Shown: positions 22,155 through 34,034 of the stretch, piece after piece
Layout of the letters: every line of letters starts with the position of its first letter
Position numbering within the stretch: position 1 is the first letter of the stretch
Assembly (NCBI GenBank): GCA_035235625.1
Contig: CP141149.1
Location: forward strand, 12,487,393-12,551,392
Direction: 5' to 3'
Length of the DNA stretch: 64,000 nucleotides
Source: Saururus chinensis
Lineage: Eukaryota; Streptophyta; Magnoliopsida; Piperales; Saururaceae
Position numbers and translations under genes: made by a program
The notes under the pieces: model-generated
What the model was told of the DNA's origin: nothing
What the model saw: only the letters and a program-made list of their open reading frames with translations
Databases searched by the model: none

Positions 22155-24690
22155 CTACAACAAAATTGACTATTAGCGAAGCTTTTACTATAAGCGTTGC
22201 TAATAGTTATTAGCGACGCATACAAAGAATCACTAAATGCGTCGATAAAATTGTCGTCGCTACTGCCTATTAACGACGCTTAACTTGAAGTGTCGCTAAA
22301 AGTCAACATTAGCGACATATATTTATGTTGCCTGTGTAGTAAAAATTTCCTGCCTGTACAGGCGAAATTTTCGCTTGCGGAAGTTAAAAGAACAAAAAGT
22401 ATTAGCGATGCATAATCTATGTGTCGCTAATACACTAACTAGTAGATTAGCGAAGTATAAAATGATATGTCGCGAATAATTAAACCCCCCTCCGCCCCTT
22501 CTCTCCTCCCTCTTTCTCTCCTCTCCTCTCTCTCTACCCTCCCTCCCTCTCTCCTCTCTCTACCCTCCCTCTCTCCTCTCTCTCCCTCTTCTCTCTCTCT
22601 CCCTTCCCTCTCCTCTCTCTCTTCCTCCCTCTTTCTTTCTTCTCTCTCTCTCTCCTCCCTCTCTCTCCTCTCGTCTTCTCTCTCTCCCCTCCCTCTCCTC
22701 TCTCTTCCCTCTCCTCTCTCTCTCCTCCCTCTCCCTCTCTCCTCTCTCCCTCTACACACTATCTCTCCCCTCTCTATCTCTCTCTCCTCCCTCCCTCCCT
22801 CTCTCTCCCTGTCCTCCCTCTCTCTCTCTACACCCTACCTCTCTCCCTCTCCTCTCTACCTCTCTCCCTCTCCTCTCTATCTCTCATCTCTCTCCCTCCC
22901 TCTCCTCTCTCTCTCTACACACACTCTCCTTTAAATTTTTTATGATTTTTTATTTTTATAAATTTATTTTAAAAAATAAAATAAATATTATTAGTGACAC
23001 ATAATTATATTCATTGCTAATAAACACGGTAGTAGCAACACATACCTATATGCGTCGCAAATACCTAGTCTATTAGCGACGCATAAATAAGATTTTATTT
23101 ATTTTTTATCTTCTCTCTCTCTATATCTCTCCTCCCTCCTCTCTCTTTCACTTCCTCCCTCTCTCTCTCTTCTCTCTCTCCCCCTCTCTCCCCTATCCAT
23201 TCTCTCTCTCCCTCCCTCTCTCTGTATCCCCTCTCTCTCTCTTCCCTTTCCTTTGTCTCTCCTCCCCCCTCTCTCTTCCCTATCCTCTCTCTCCTCTCTC
23301 TTCCCTATCCTCTCTCTCCTCCCTCTCTCTCTCCTCTCTCTCTACACACTATCACTCCTCTAATTTTAACTTTTTATAATTTTTTATTTTTATAAATTTA
23401 TTTTAAAAATAAAAAATAATATAAAATAAATTTAATAGCGACACATAGTAATATGTGTCACTAATAGACTCGTAGTAGTGACATATGCCTATATCCGTCA
23501 CAAATACCTAATCTATTAGTGACGCATAACTCTATGCATCGCTAACAAGTTTTTTCATTTTTTATCTGCTCTCTCTCTCTCTAAATCTCTCATCCCTCCT
23601 CTCTCTGTCTCTTCCCCGCTCTCTCCGTCCCTCTCTCTCCTCCCTCTCTCTCACTCACCTCCCTCCCACCCTCGCTCTCCTCCCTCCCTCCCTCACTCTC
23701 CTCCTCTCTCTCCCTCTCCTCTCTCTCTCTCCCTCTCTCTCTCCCTCCCTCTCTCTCCCTCTCCTCTCTCTCTCCTCCCTCTCTCCCTCTCCCTCTCCTC
23801 CCTCTCTCTGTCTCTCCCTCTCTCTCCCTCTTCTCACTCTCTCTCCTCACTCTCTTTCCCTATCCTCTCTCTTTTCTCTTCTCTCTCCTCTTTCTCTCTC
23901 TGTCTCTCCTTGTCTCTCCTCTCTCTCTCTCTCATCCCTCTCCTCTCTCTCTCTCTCATCCCTCTCCTCTCTCTCCCTCTATCTCGTCCCTTTCTCTCTT
24001 CTCTCTACACACTATCTCTCCTCTAATTTAAATTTTTTTTATGATTTTTTATTTTTATAAATTTATTTTAAAAATAAAAAAGATATAAAATAAATATTAT
24101 TAGCGACGCATGAAATATGCTTCACTAATAGATATGGTATTAGGGATGCATAACTATATGCATCGCTAATACCTAGTCTATTAGCGATGGATAATCCTAT
24201 GCGTCGCTAATAATAATTATTTTATATATATATTTTTAAAAATATAATAATTTTAAAAAAATTATAAAAAAATTAAATTTTAATTTTTTATTTAAATTCA
24301 TTACTATTAGCGACGCTTTATATACACGTCGCTAATAGCATACCTCATTAGTGATGTTTTCTAATAAGTGTCACTATTATTAAAACTATTAGCAATACTT
24401 TGGATAAAATGTCGCTAATAATAATGTTTTAAAGAAAAAATAAATATCATTTAGCGACGCTTGTTGATACTAGTGACACTTTATGTTATGCGTCGCTAAT
24501 AATTATAGCAATAGTGACGCTTTATAATAAGTGTCGCTAATGTATAACTATTAGCGATGCTTAAGAAAAAACGTCGCATTAGTTTTTTCTTTTGTGACGC
24601 TTAATTATGAGTCACAAATAGTAGTTTCTATCGACACTTATATGTGCATCACTAATAAATGCATCGTTAATGTTACATTTTGTTGTAGTG
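22155..24690. mobile_element. Non-autonomous CACTA-type element with TTAGCGACGC subterminal repeats
   Basis: The left end reads actacaacaaaattgac and the right end ttttgttgtagtg, an inverted repeat of the CACTACAACAAAAT type in which the leftmost C appears mutated. Many copies of ATTAGCGACGC and its complement GCGTCGCTAAT are scattered through both sides in head-to-head pairs, the layout expected of transposase-binding subterminal repeats. The interior is three CT-rich tracts separated by near-identical AT/hairpin units. There is no transposase ORF. A 3-bp target duplication was not evident. Confidence 0.75.
22485..24010. repeat. Three CT-rich tracts in a higher-order repeat
   Basis: Tracts at about 22485-22925, 23107-23345 and 23570-24010 consist of irregular ctctctccctcc words. 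Each is followed by the same module: a tctctac-acacta edge, an AT-rich block around tttataaatttattttaaaa, then paired TTAGCGACGC hairpins. This gives a higher-order unit of about 500 bp repeated three times. Long ORFs on both strands here are compositional artefacts. Confidence 0.8.
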
Positions 24691-24719
24691 TAAATATAGT
24701 TTTAGAAGTTACAACAAGA

Positions 24720-25000
24720 GGGCCAATCTAAGCACCACTAAAATAGAGACTCACAAAGCAAATTGTTTTGCTCATGGAGCACATATTGAATCACATAGCA
24801 CATAAAATGAGAGGCTTGCAACAAGAGGGCCAATCTAAGCAACACTAAAACAGAGACTCACATAGCACATATTTTTGTTCACACAACACATATTGAATCA
24901 TAGAACACAGGGCCAATCTAAGCAACACAAAAATAGAGACTCACATGGCATATATTTTTGTTCATAGAGCACATATTGAATCACAGGGCACATATTTTTG
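24720..25000. repeat. Degenerate tandem repeat (83-107 bp units)
   Basis: The phrase gggccaatctaagcaacac recurs at about 24720, 24827 and 24910. Each is followed by agagactcaca, a ttttgttca block and gcacatattgaatcac. The unit length changes from 107 to 83 bp. It starts directly next to the CACTA right end. Confidence 0.8.
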
Positions 25001-25258
25001 TTCCCGGTCCCTCTTTTAATAAATTAAATTCAAACCTAAAATTTGTGAGTAATTGAAATAATCAAATCAAACACTAATTTGTTTCCCTTGCCCATTATGC
25101 GCAATACAATTTTGTAAAATGAAGAGAATCATCATCCAGAACATCAAAATAAAATTGCATCACATCTCTCACCAAAATAGCTCTACATCATACTCAGCTT
25201 CAAATGGGCAGCAAGTAATATTTCTCTAAAGGAATAGGTAAAAATAAAACAAAAATTA

Positions 25259-25261
<3 letters not shown>

Positions 25262-25336
<75 letters not shown>
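25262..25336. repeat. (TA)n microsatellite
   Basis: About 75 bp of nearly perfect ta dinucleotides with one ttta interruption near the right edge. Confidence 0.95.
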
Positions 25337-25338
<2 letters not shown>

Positions 25339-25339
25339 A

Positions 25340-26054
25340 GCACTCATCTAGAGAGTTGGATTGGAGACAAGAAGCTATGGGTTTGGGGTTGAGGGTTCCA
25401 GATAGCAAAATTTGAAGAATCTCACTGTTTCCTTATCCTTATCTTGTAGTCGATCAAGTTTTAAAGGCCTCCTGTGCAGCCAATGAGGAAGAGGACTTGA
25501 TGCAAGCTTCAAATGAGATCACTACCCATAGGTCTAAAACACCCAGAAAATAAAACCAGAAGAAAACTAGATATCTATAAAAAAACACATAAAAGGGGAA
25601 AAATTATGATTTTTACCTACGATCCTTCTGCCAAGTTGGTTTTCTGTTGCCTTTGTGTGGATAGAAGATGTCTAGCTCTACTTGCACGTTCCCCACAATG
25701 ATTCTCTAGCCACAACAAAAGAAGATCAATTTTTGCCAGCACCTCTGTACCTCTTGTTTGCCAATTCTTGTTTGTGCAAATACGATTTCGTTGAAGGAGG
25801 AAGAAAAGAGCCGGATAGATTAGTGGGTCATTTTGGTGATGGCACATAGTGGGAGATAATCCCGAGAATGGGATTCGATATGATCCTCTAGAGGGATTTT
25901 TTACGAATTGCCTCTAAAAGACATAGGTTGTTGCCAACGGTCGGACTTGTAAGTCAAAGAGCACGAAGGGCCATATAAAACCCTCCCTATAAATGTGTTT
26001 TTAGCAAAGGTTTACAAATACCCTAGCTATACAAGTGCCGCTATAGGTCTAATT
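25340..26054. other. Repeat-derived sequence ending in a CACTA-like terminus
   Basis: No gene is evident. The segment ends at 26054 with tctaatttttgtagtg. Its reverse complement starts CACTACAAAAATTAGACC and is followed by a TATAGCGGCAC motif, as in a second CACTA-like family. A matching left terminus was not found. Confidence 0.4.
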
Positions 26055-26059
26055 TTTGT

Positions 26060-26490
26060 AGTGGGTATAAAGAAGTTCATACACAGAGGATTCAAAGCAG
26101 TGACATCTTCAATAGGAAATTAAAGATTTCACAAGGTCAAAGTCAATACAATAAGAGGTGCTTGTTGAAGGTTAGAAGAAGATAGAAACAAGGCAAGCAA
26201 GAAGAAGAAGTTTCAAGTGGATGAGGGAGAAGACTTGAAGTCTAGTAACAACGATCTAAACAAGAGGAGTTTATGTTAGAGTCTAAACAAAGTTGGTGGT
26301 TTGCTTATGTTAATGTAACGTCTTAGTTTCTAGTACATTAATTTGGTTTTTTTGGAACTGCCATAATTTTTTACCTGTATTAAGGTTTTTTATGTTAAAT
26401 GGTTATGTTCATATATAGATTGAATAATGATGATTGAACGATAGTAGTTGATTCATTGATACATCCTGAGTAAGGTTGTAGAGAATACTT
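26060..26490 (-). repeat. Dispersed LTR-like repeat, family R, copy 3 (inverted)
   Basis: The reverse complement of this block aligns with 2100-2440. Shared landmarks are gttgaaggttagaag, aagacttgaagtc, aacaagaggagtttatgtt, gagtctaaacaaagttggtggtttgct and the gattgaataatgatgattgaa stretch. It is inverted relative to copies 1 and 2. Confidence 0.6.
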
Positions 26491-26981
26491 TTTTGATTTC
26501 GCTATATATAAAAATTAATTATATGCAAAGAAGTTAGAACTCGTAGCTTTATCTTCATAGATAATCGGACTATGGGCAATCTAGTAATCCGTTTTACTCT
26601 CTAGACAGATATTAAACTTGCATATTGGAATACCCTACTTCCTTATTTTTGGCCTTCAGATGGAAATCGAGTGACAATGATTCATGTACCTCACATGGCT
26701 CATGAATATAGTAGCTATTTTTCAATTATTTTCATTCTCTCTTGTAGTATTCCAATTTTTGTCAATTGTAGAGTACTGCATTATTAAAAACCAATAAGTG
26801 TAATTAATAAGCAGTTGTGTTTCCTGTTACATGCAACTATGAATAACAAGTTTCAAGGTTAGATTGCATTATTTTCATACATTTTTATAGTGGTCACTAC
26901 AAATGACCCATGTTCAAATTTTAAAATGACAGATGGGTTAGTCATTCAAATTTTACAAAGAAGTTTCATAAAGAAAAATAT

Positions 26982-27130
26982 TTTTTTGACGTTAAGATTT
27001 ATACGTCAAAACACTACTTCATCTCTCCCACACCATTGATGAGTGGAGCTCACTTTTGTAAGCCCCACTCATCAATGGTGTGAGAAAGATGAAATAACAT
27101 TTTGATGTGAGAATCTTCACGTCAAAATAG
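26982..27130. mobile_element. Foldback MITE, about 69-bp arms
   Basis: The left arm (about 26983-27051) and right arm (about 27062-27130) are inverted copies. They start with ttttgacgt and include cacaccattgatgagtgg next to a roughly 10-base loop. Only about ten mismatches separate the arms, so the sequence can form a long hairpin. Confidence 0.85.
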
Positions 27131-27249
27131 CACTACTCTTTCATAAATCAAGAAATCATCAATACTATGGAGATTCAATTGGACTACATGAGTGGAGGAA
27201 AAGTTATAGGAAGTAAAAAACTTAGCTTCCTTAGAATTTGTATGCCAAT

Positions 27250-27390
27250 ATTTTTACTTTACTTTTTTTACACCAAGTTTTACTCCAGCCTTTGGTTGGA
27301 CAAAGAAAAGTGGGTTTCATAAAATAATATGGGGATCCACTTTTCTTAGTCCAATCAAAGGCTAAAGTAAGGTATTAATGTAGAGATAGC
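27250..27390. mobile_element. Foldback MITE, second family
   Basis: The arms agcctttggttggacaaag...aaaagtgg and ccacttttcttagtccaatcaaaggct are inverted around a central cataaaataatatgggg. The outer arms tactttacttt/aaagtaaggta extend the symmetry. A related copy is at about 28790-28900, and a half copy is near 27600-27660. Confidence 0.8.
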
Positions 27391-27399
27391 GGAGTACGA

Positions 27400-28780
27400 A
27401 TATCATTTTCCTTGAAATTTGGTAGGAAAGAGAAACTCTCATAGTTGAAGATGACTACATGTTTAGGGCTATTGTTGGAGGATGAGAATTTACCAGTGAT
27501 ACGGAATTTCAACATAGAGATGATTTCACAGGTGAAGAGGACTCCTTCCACTTCTCCAATATTGTTTTTAATGAATTTTTAGGAAGGACTCTGATAACCC
27601 TATACCACTTTTAAGTTTTGATTGGATAGAGAAAAGTAAGTATTATCTAATTAAAACATGGATTAAAATTTTATTAGACAAAAAGTAGAGTAAGAAAATC
27701 ATTATGCTTTTAAGAAGGGTATTATTTTAAATTATTTGAAGTAAGTGACAATTTTAGTGGGAAATAGATAGAGTGAAGGAGCGATTATAAAAATAGTGCT
27801 TAATTTTTTTATCAACGGTTAGGTGCCTCTTATATAGGGTGAGAAGCCGGATACTTCATTGGCTGAGCAACTAAGTAGGGGTATGCTTTGCAAAGGAGAA
27901 AGAACATTTTGCTTGACCTACCGCGTACGTGTTGCTCCAACTTCGAAAGAGGAGTACTTTTGCATAATGCGTTCCATAGATCACACGGCATGGGGACTTT
28001 TTCCGTCCCATTTCACATGATCAATTTCACCAACCCATCGATCCTCTTTTTGGCTCCAGTCGGTTGAAAGCTACATTATACGTATGTAAATCATTTTTCT
28101 GTGTATGCTCTTACTTGTTTGGGCAGATCATATAATTTGATTAATATTAATATCACTATGTATATTAACTTCCGTGTGCACATCTAGAGAAATAAATAAT
28201 ACTTAGGGTCGTTGGATCTGAATTTGATAGCCTGCGTTATTGTAGGATCAAATGCTCCTTCAGTAATGTGGGCCGTCAAATTTAATCTGACTCACGAAGC
28301 CATGGGTAAGGCCAAACCTATATAAACAAGTGGAGCCACAAGCATCATTTTATTTTGATCCAATCCATATCAATGTAACAAAGTTCAAACTATGTGGCTA
28401 ATTCATATAGTTATGCTTAGAAAGTCTATAATGCAAGTGGAATATGACATGTGATGCACATGCTTTTCGACAGTGGCATTTTTTTATGGAAAGTTAATGG
28501 ACATGGCTGCAACCAAGACACATCATAGATGTATCGGAAGTGCATAGAATGGAATGTTACAACTTCAAAGTCAGCCCCCCTAGAAATGCAATTGCGTGGA
28601 AGAGATTAAACCGAGACAGAATATTGAAGCCATGCCTCTTAAAACTAGTATTGCAATGTCTACGAGTATTGATAATCTGGTGCACATTTACATGTACTAC
28701 AGAAAATAGTAAAGTCGCCAAGCCAGCAATCAAATGAGCTAATGAATGGGCCCGTGTGAAAAGGGTGGTGGTAACTCTAC
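27400..28780. other. Intergenic sequence with no gene seen
   Basis: AT-rich sequence with one half copy of the 27250-type MITE arm near 27600-27660. No coding region or RNA gene is supported. Confidence 0.35.
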
Positions 28781-28784
28781 ATCG

Positions 28785-28900
28785 AATCTGTCTATGAAAA
28801 TTTTATATATAAGTTTTAATTGGATTAACAAAAGTGGGTCTCACATGATACCAACGGGTCCACTTTTCTCGGTTCAATCAAATTCTAGATGTACAGTTTT
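28785..28900. mobile_element. Foldback MITE, same family as 27250-27390
   Basis: The arms ttttaattggattaacaaaagtgg and ccacttttctcggttcaatcaaa flank a short loop around tctcacatgatacc. The core aaaagtgggt/acccacttttct matches the 27250 element. It lies about 350 bp upstream of the peroxidase start codon. Confidence 0.75.
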
Positions 28901-29193
28901 GTTGAACAGATTCAGTGTAGAAAAATCATTCCCCGTGTGAAAAAGGCCTTTGAAGATGTAGAAAACAAGAGAGACAATCCCTTAGCAGAATAAAGCTCAA
29001 GGAATAATGCTTCTTCCAAAAGGTCCACACTAATACCTTTTGGAATGAAACAAGCGTACAGTGACGTCCACCCTCCCCCACCAGGCACATATCAAGTCAA
29101 AGAAGGAGAGCTCAAGGGACCCACACGTCTCCAATACATATCTCAATCCAAAGGAAGCACCAAACATGCAAAAGTTCGTGTAGAGGGAGAGCA

Positions 29194-29200
29194 TATAAAT
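29194..29200 (+). promoter_or_regulatory. TATA box of the peroxidase gene
   Basis: TATAAAT in gcatataaatatgg lies 47-53 bp before the ATG. Transcription would start near 29225, giving a leader of about 20 nt. Confidence 0.65.
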
Positions 29201-29246
29201 ATGGTGCACTGGGTAAAGAGGAAACAAAAGGAGTAGAATAAGGAAG

Positions 29247-31030
<1,784 letters not shown>

Positions 31031-32490
31031 GGAGCACTTATTTAAAACTACATGTCATTTTGTTACTCTTGAGGTTCCTGTGAGTTAAAAGATTTGATCA
31101 TGGATTGTGGCACTGAAATCAGAAAATATGTGAAGATTATGAGTGATTATTATAGTTAAGAAAATATGTGGCGATTGTAACTTATTATAATGACGTTGTG
31201 TTATGACTAACAACGTCAATACTCTTGAATATGAAAAATCTCAAAGAACATGAATAATAGTGTTCTATAATTATAGAGAGGGTCAGTCCCATTCCAATTA
31301 TCATATCCCCCTTTAATTTATTCATTCTTAAATACAAAAAAAAATCACAATTTCGAGAATATTCCATAAGTTGTGATACTGTGTGTCAATTGCGAGTTGA
31401 TGTCCAATGTACAAAGTGTGTGAACATTTTGCTGGCACCCTGATGTAGTGAGAGAGAAGCCCGGGAGTTCATGAAGGCGTTGGTTACCAAAAAGCTCAGA
31501 CCGCTAGCTGGCCGAAAAGGAGCAGCAGGCTACGGCCCATGGAGAGCCTGTTGGCCTTTTTATTTATTTTTTTGGCAACAAAGCCTTCTCAAGAGGTTTA
31601 CATAGAACTAAAGATAAACAAAGTACAACAAGTGCCTGTGAATGCGATACACGTAACACACAAAGTTGCGGGAAATCAGTACAACATAAACACAAAGCTA
31701 ACACAACAGAACAACAACAACAAAAATTCACCCCATCCAAAAATAAACAAGAGAAGCCCCAACATCAACTGTGAGACCGGCCAAGGGGCGGCCAAATGTC
31801 AATGACTATCCCAAACTCGTCTCTCATGTTTGAAAGGATAATTATACCTAACGTAGAGCGCTAAGAAACGGGAAGGTGGAGATCAGTAAAAATATACTCC
31901 TTGTAGTAGGAAGAGTTTTTTTTTTCCTCACTTACAATGAGCTCAGCTTAACCTAGGTATTTGAGTTATTTGTCCACGAGATTGATAGTGTATACACTAG
32001 CAAACATAAACATTAGTATCACTTATGACAACATGCACTAGTGTGTATCGTAGATCTTAAATATCAACTGCTCCTTATATATAATTTACGTTGTGCTCAT
32101 TATCAAAGGGGAGCATGAAAAACTCTTCCCCTATAGTGACAACGATAACAAGTCACCGCCTAGACCTCTACCCAAGCACAAAAACAGAAGATGGGGCATA
32201 CCTAAAGAGGCCATCATCCACTAGCCACAGCAAGGACCTCTACCTAACTGCCAAGAGATAGTGGGGTGGGGGACACCCACACTGCAATTGAAGCTAAATA
32301 ATTGCTTCTCTTTACTTCACCAACAGAGGTGGCCATGAAAAAGATGGGAACAACAATGAGAACACAAAAAGAGGAGAACGGCATTAGGGGTTATAGATAT
32401 GGGGAGTCCAAAACACATAAGGCAAACATGAAAGAGGAGCAGTGTGCGTTGCTCAAAGGTCGCACAAAAATAGTGGCTTTCCTCGAAGGT
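31031..32490. other. Peroxidase 3' region and possible LINE-like tail
   Basis: The first 100-300 bp are likely the peroxidase 3' UTR. On the minus strand, 31745-31545 ends in ttgttgccaaaaaaataaataaaaagg after a GT-rich stretch. This is similar in style to the 3' end and A-rich tail of a plant LINE. Continuation into a LINE ORF at 31800-32450 could not be confirmed. No other gene is supported. Confidence 0.3.
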
Positions 32491-33239
32491 CTGACCCAAA
32501 CAAAAGATTCTATAATAAAAAAGACTATCAATTATGCTTTTATGAACAACGCAATAAAAAATGTTACTAAAAATTATTTTTTAGTATGCTTAAAAAAAAC
32601 AAAAAAAAACTATTTGTGGCACTTTTTTGAAAGCGTCGTAAATAAAATAAGATTTTTAATAAAAAAATTAGTCATTTTTATAAGTGTTGTAGAAATACCA
32701 CTATTTATGACACTTTTAAAGAAGCAATGCAAATAAAATATCACAAATATAATAATTAGTATTATTTGCAACTCTTTTTTGTATGCTTCGCAAATAGTTG
32801 TACTACTTGGTATTCTTTGCGATGCTTTCAAAAAAGTGTCGCAAATATAATAAGGATTTTTTTACAAAAAAAACTTTTTAAACTAATTGCAATGCTTTTT
32901 TATAAGTGTAACAAATAGTACCTTTATTTGTGTCAATTACAAAAAAGTGTTGCAAATAATAATAATTTATTTAAAAATTATTATATTTGCAACACTTTTT
33001 AAAGGGTCTCAAATAGTACTAATTTTTTTGCAAAAACAAATTTTTTTGTATTATTTTATTTTATTTAGTATTTTAATATATAATAAATAAATATAAAAAA
33101 ATTAAATTTAAATTTTTTGTAAATATATTATATATTATTTTATATTTACTATTTTAATATATAACATATAATAAATAAATACAAAAAAATTCTCATACTT
33201 TCTCCCCTTTCATCCTTAGAGTCGGGGCTCTTGCTAACA

Positions 33240-33455
33240 CACGTGAGAGAAAATGAGAGAAGAGAGCGAGATGAGAGAGAGGGAAGGGTAAGGAGCAAGA
33301 GAGAGGAGAGGGAGAGGGAGAGGGAGTGAAGACAGAAGAGAGAGAGGGCGGGAGAGATAGAAGAGATAGAGAGAGAGAGGAGAGAGAGAAAGAGAAGAGA
33401 TGAGAGAGAGAAGAGAGTGAGATGAGGGAGAGAGAAGAGAGAGAGAGGGCGTAAA
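33240..33455. repeat. GA-rich purine tract
   Basis: Irregular gagagag/gagatgag words on the + strand. It is the purine-strand counterpart of the CT tracts in neighbouring elements, sits inside the CACTA-like element and faces the CT tract at 33858-34000 in inverted orientation. Confidence 0.85.
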
Positions 33456-33857
33456 TAGTTAGCTTATTTTTTTCAAAATAGTATTTGCAACACTCTTTTA
33501 AAGCATCACAAATACCGGCACTATTTGCGACACTTATATAGAGAGTGTTGCAATTTGTGTGACATTTGTGATGCTTTAGAAAAAGAGTTGTAAATAGTTA
33601 GGTCTAAGTTATTTTCTAATACCAAACTAAGTCTATTCATAAGCATCGCAAATACTTTTAGTATTTGCGATATAGTATTTGTGACGTTGTTTAATAAGCG
33701 TCACAAATAGTATAGGTATTTACAATGCTTATGAGAAAGCGTTGTAAATATCTATACTATTTGTAATGCTTTTTAGTAAGCATTGCAAATAGTGTAAGCA
33801 TTTGTGACACTTATAAAAGAGCGTCGCAAATACTATTTAAAAAAAATTAACCTAACT

Positions 33858-34000
33858 ATTTATCTCCCTCTCTCTCTCTTTTTCTTCTCTCTCTCTTTTC
33901 TCTCTCTCTCTCTCTTCTTTCACTTCTCTCACTCACTCACTCTCTCATCTATTTCTCTTCTCTCTCCCCCTCTTTCTCCTTCTTTCTTCTCTCTCGCTTC
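33858..34000. repeat. CT-rich tract
   Basis: Irregular ctctctttct words with cactcactcact near the middle. With the GA tract at 33240-33455 it makes an interrupted inverted repeat across the element. Confidence 0.8.
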
Positions 34001-34034
34001 TATTTGCAATGCTTCAAAAATAAGAGTCACAAGT

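Noticed and set aside
22467..22934. 155-codon ORF in a CT-rich tract (Ser/Pro/Leu repeats)
   Set aside because: Pure low-complexity translation of ctctcc words, open on both strands, inside a transposon. No domain or codon bias.
25261..25336. Promoter TATA boxes in the TA run
   Set aside because: A dinucleotide microsatellite with no gene downstream.
27000..29000. Possible miRNA hairpin precursors
   Set aside because: The hairpins at 26982, 27250 and 28785 are arm-symmetrical over their full length and belong to repeated MITE families. No miRNA-like asymmetry was seen.
29045..29236. 63-codon ORF just upstream of the peroxidase start
   Set aside because: It lies across and upstream of the TATA box and has no similarity, so it is unlikely to be an uORF or gene.
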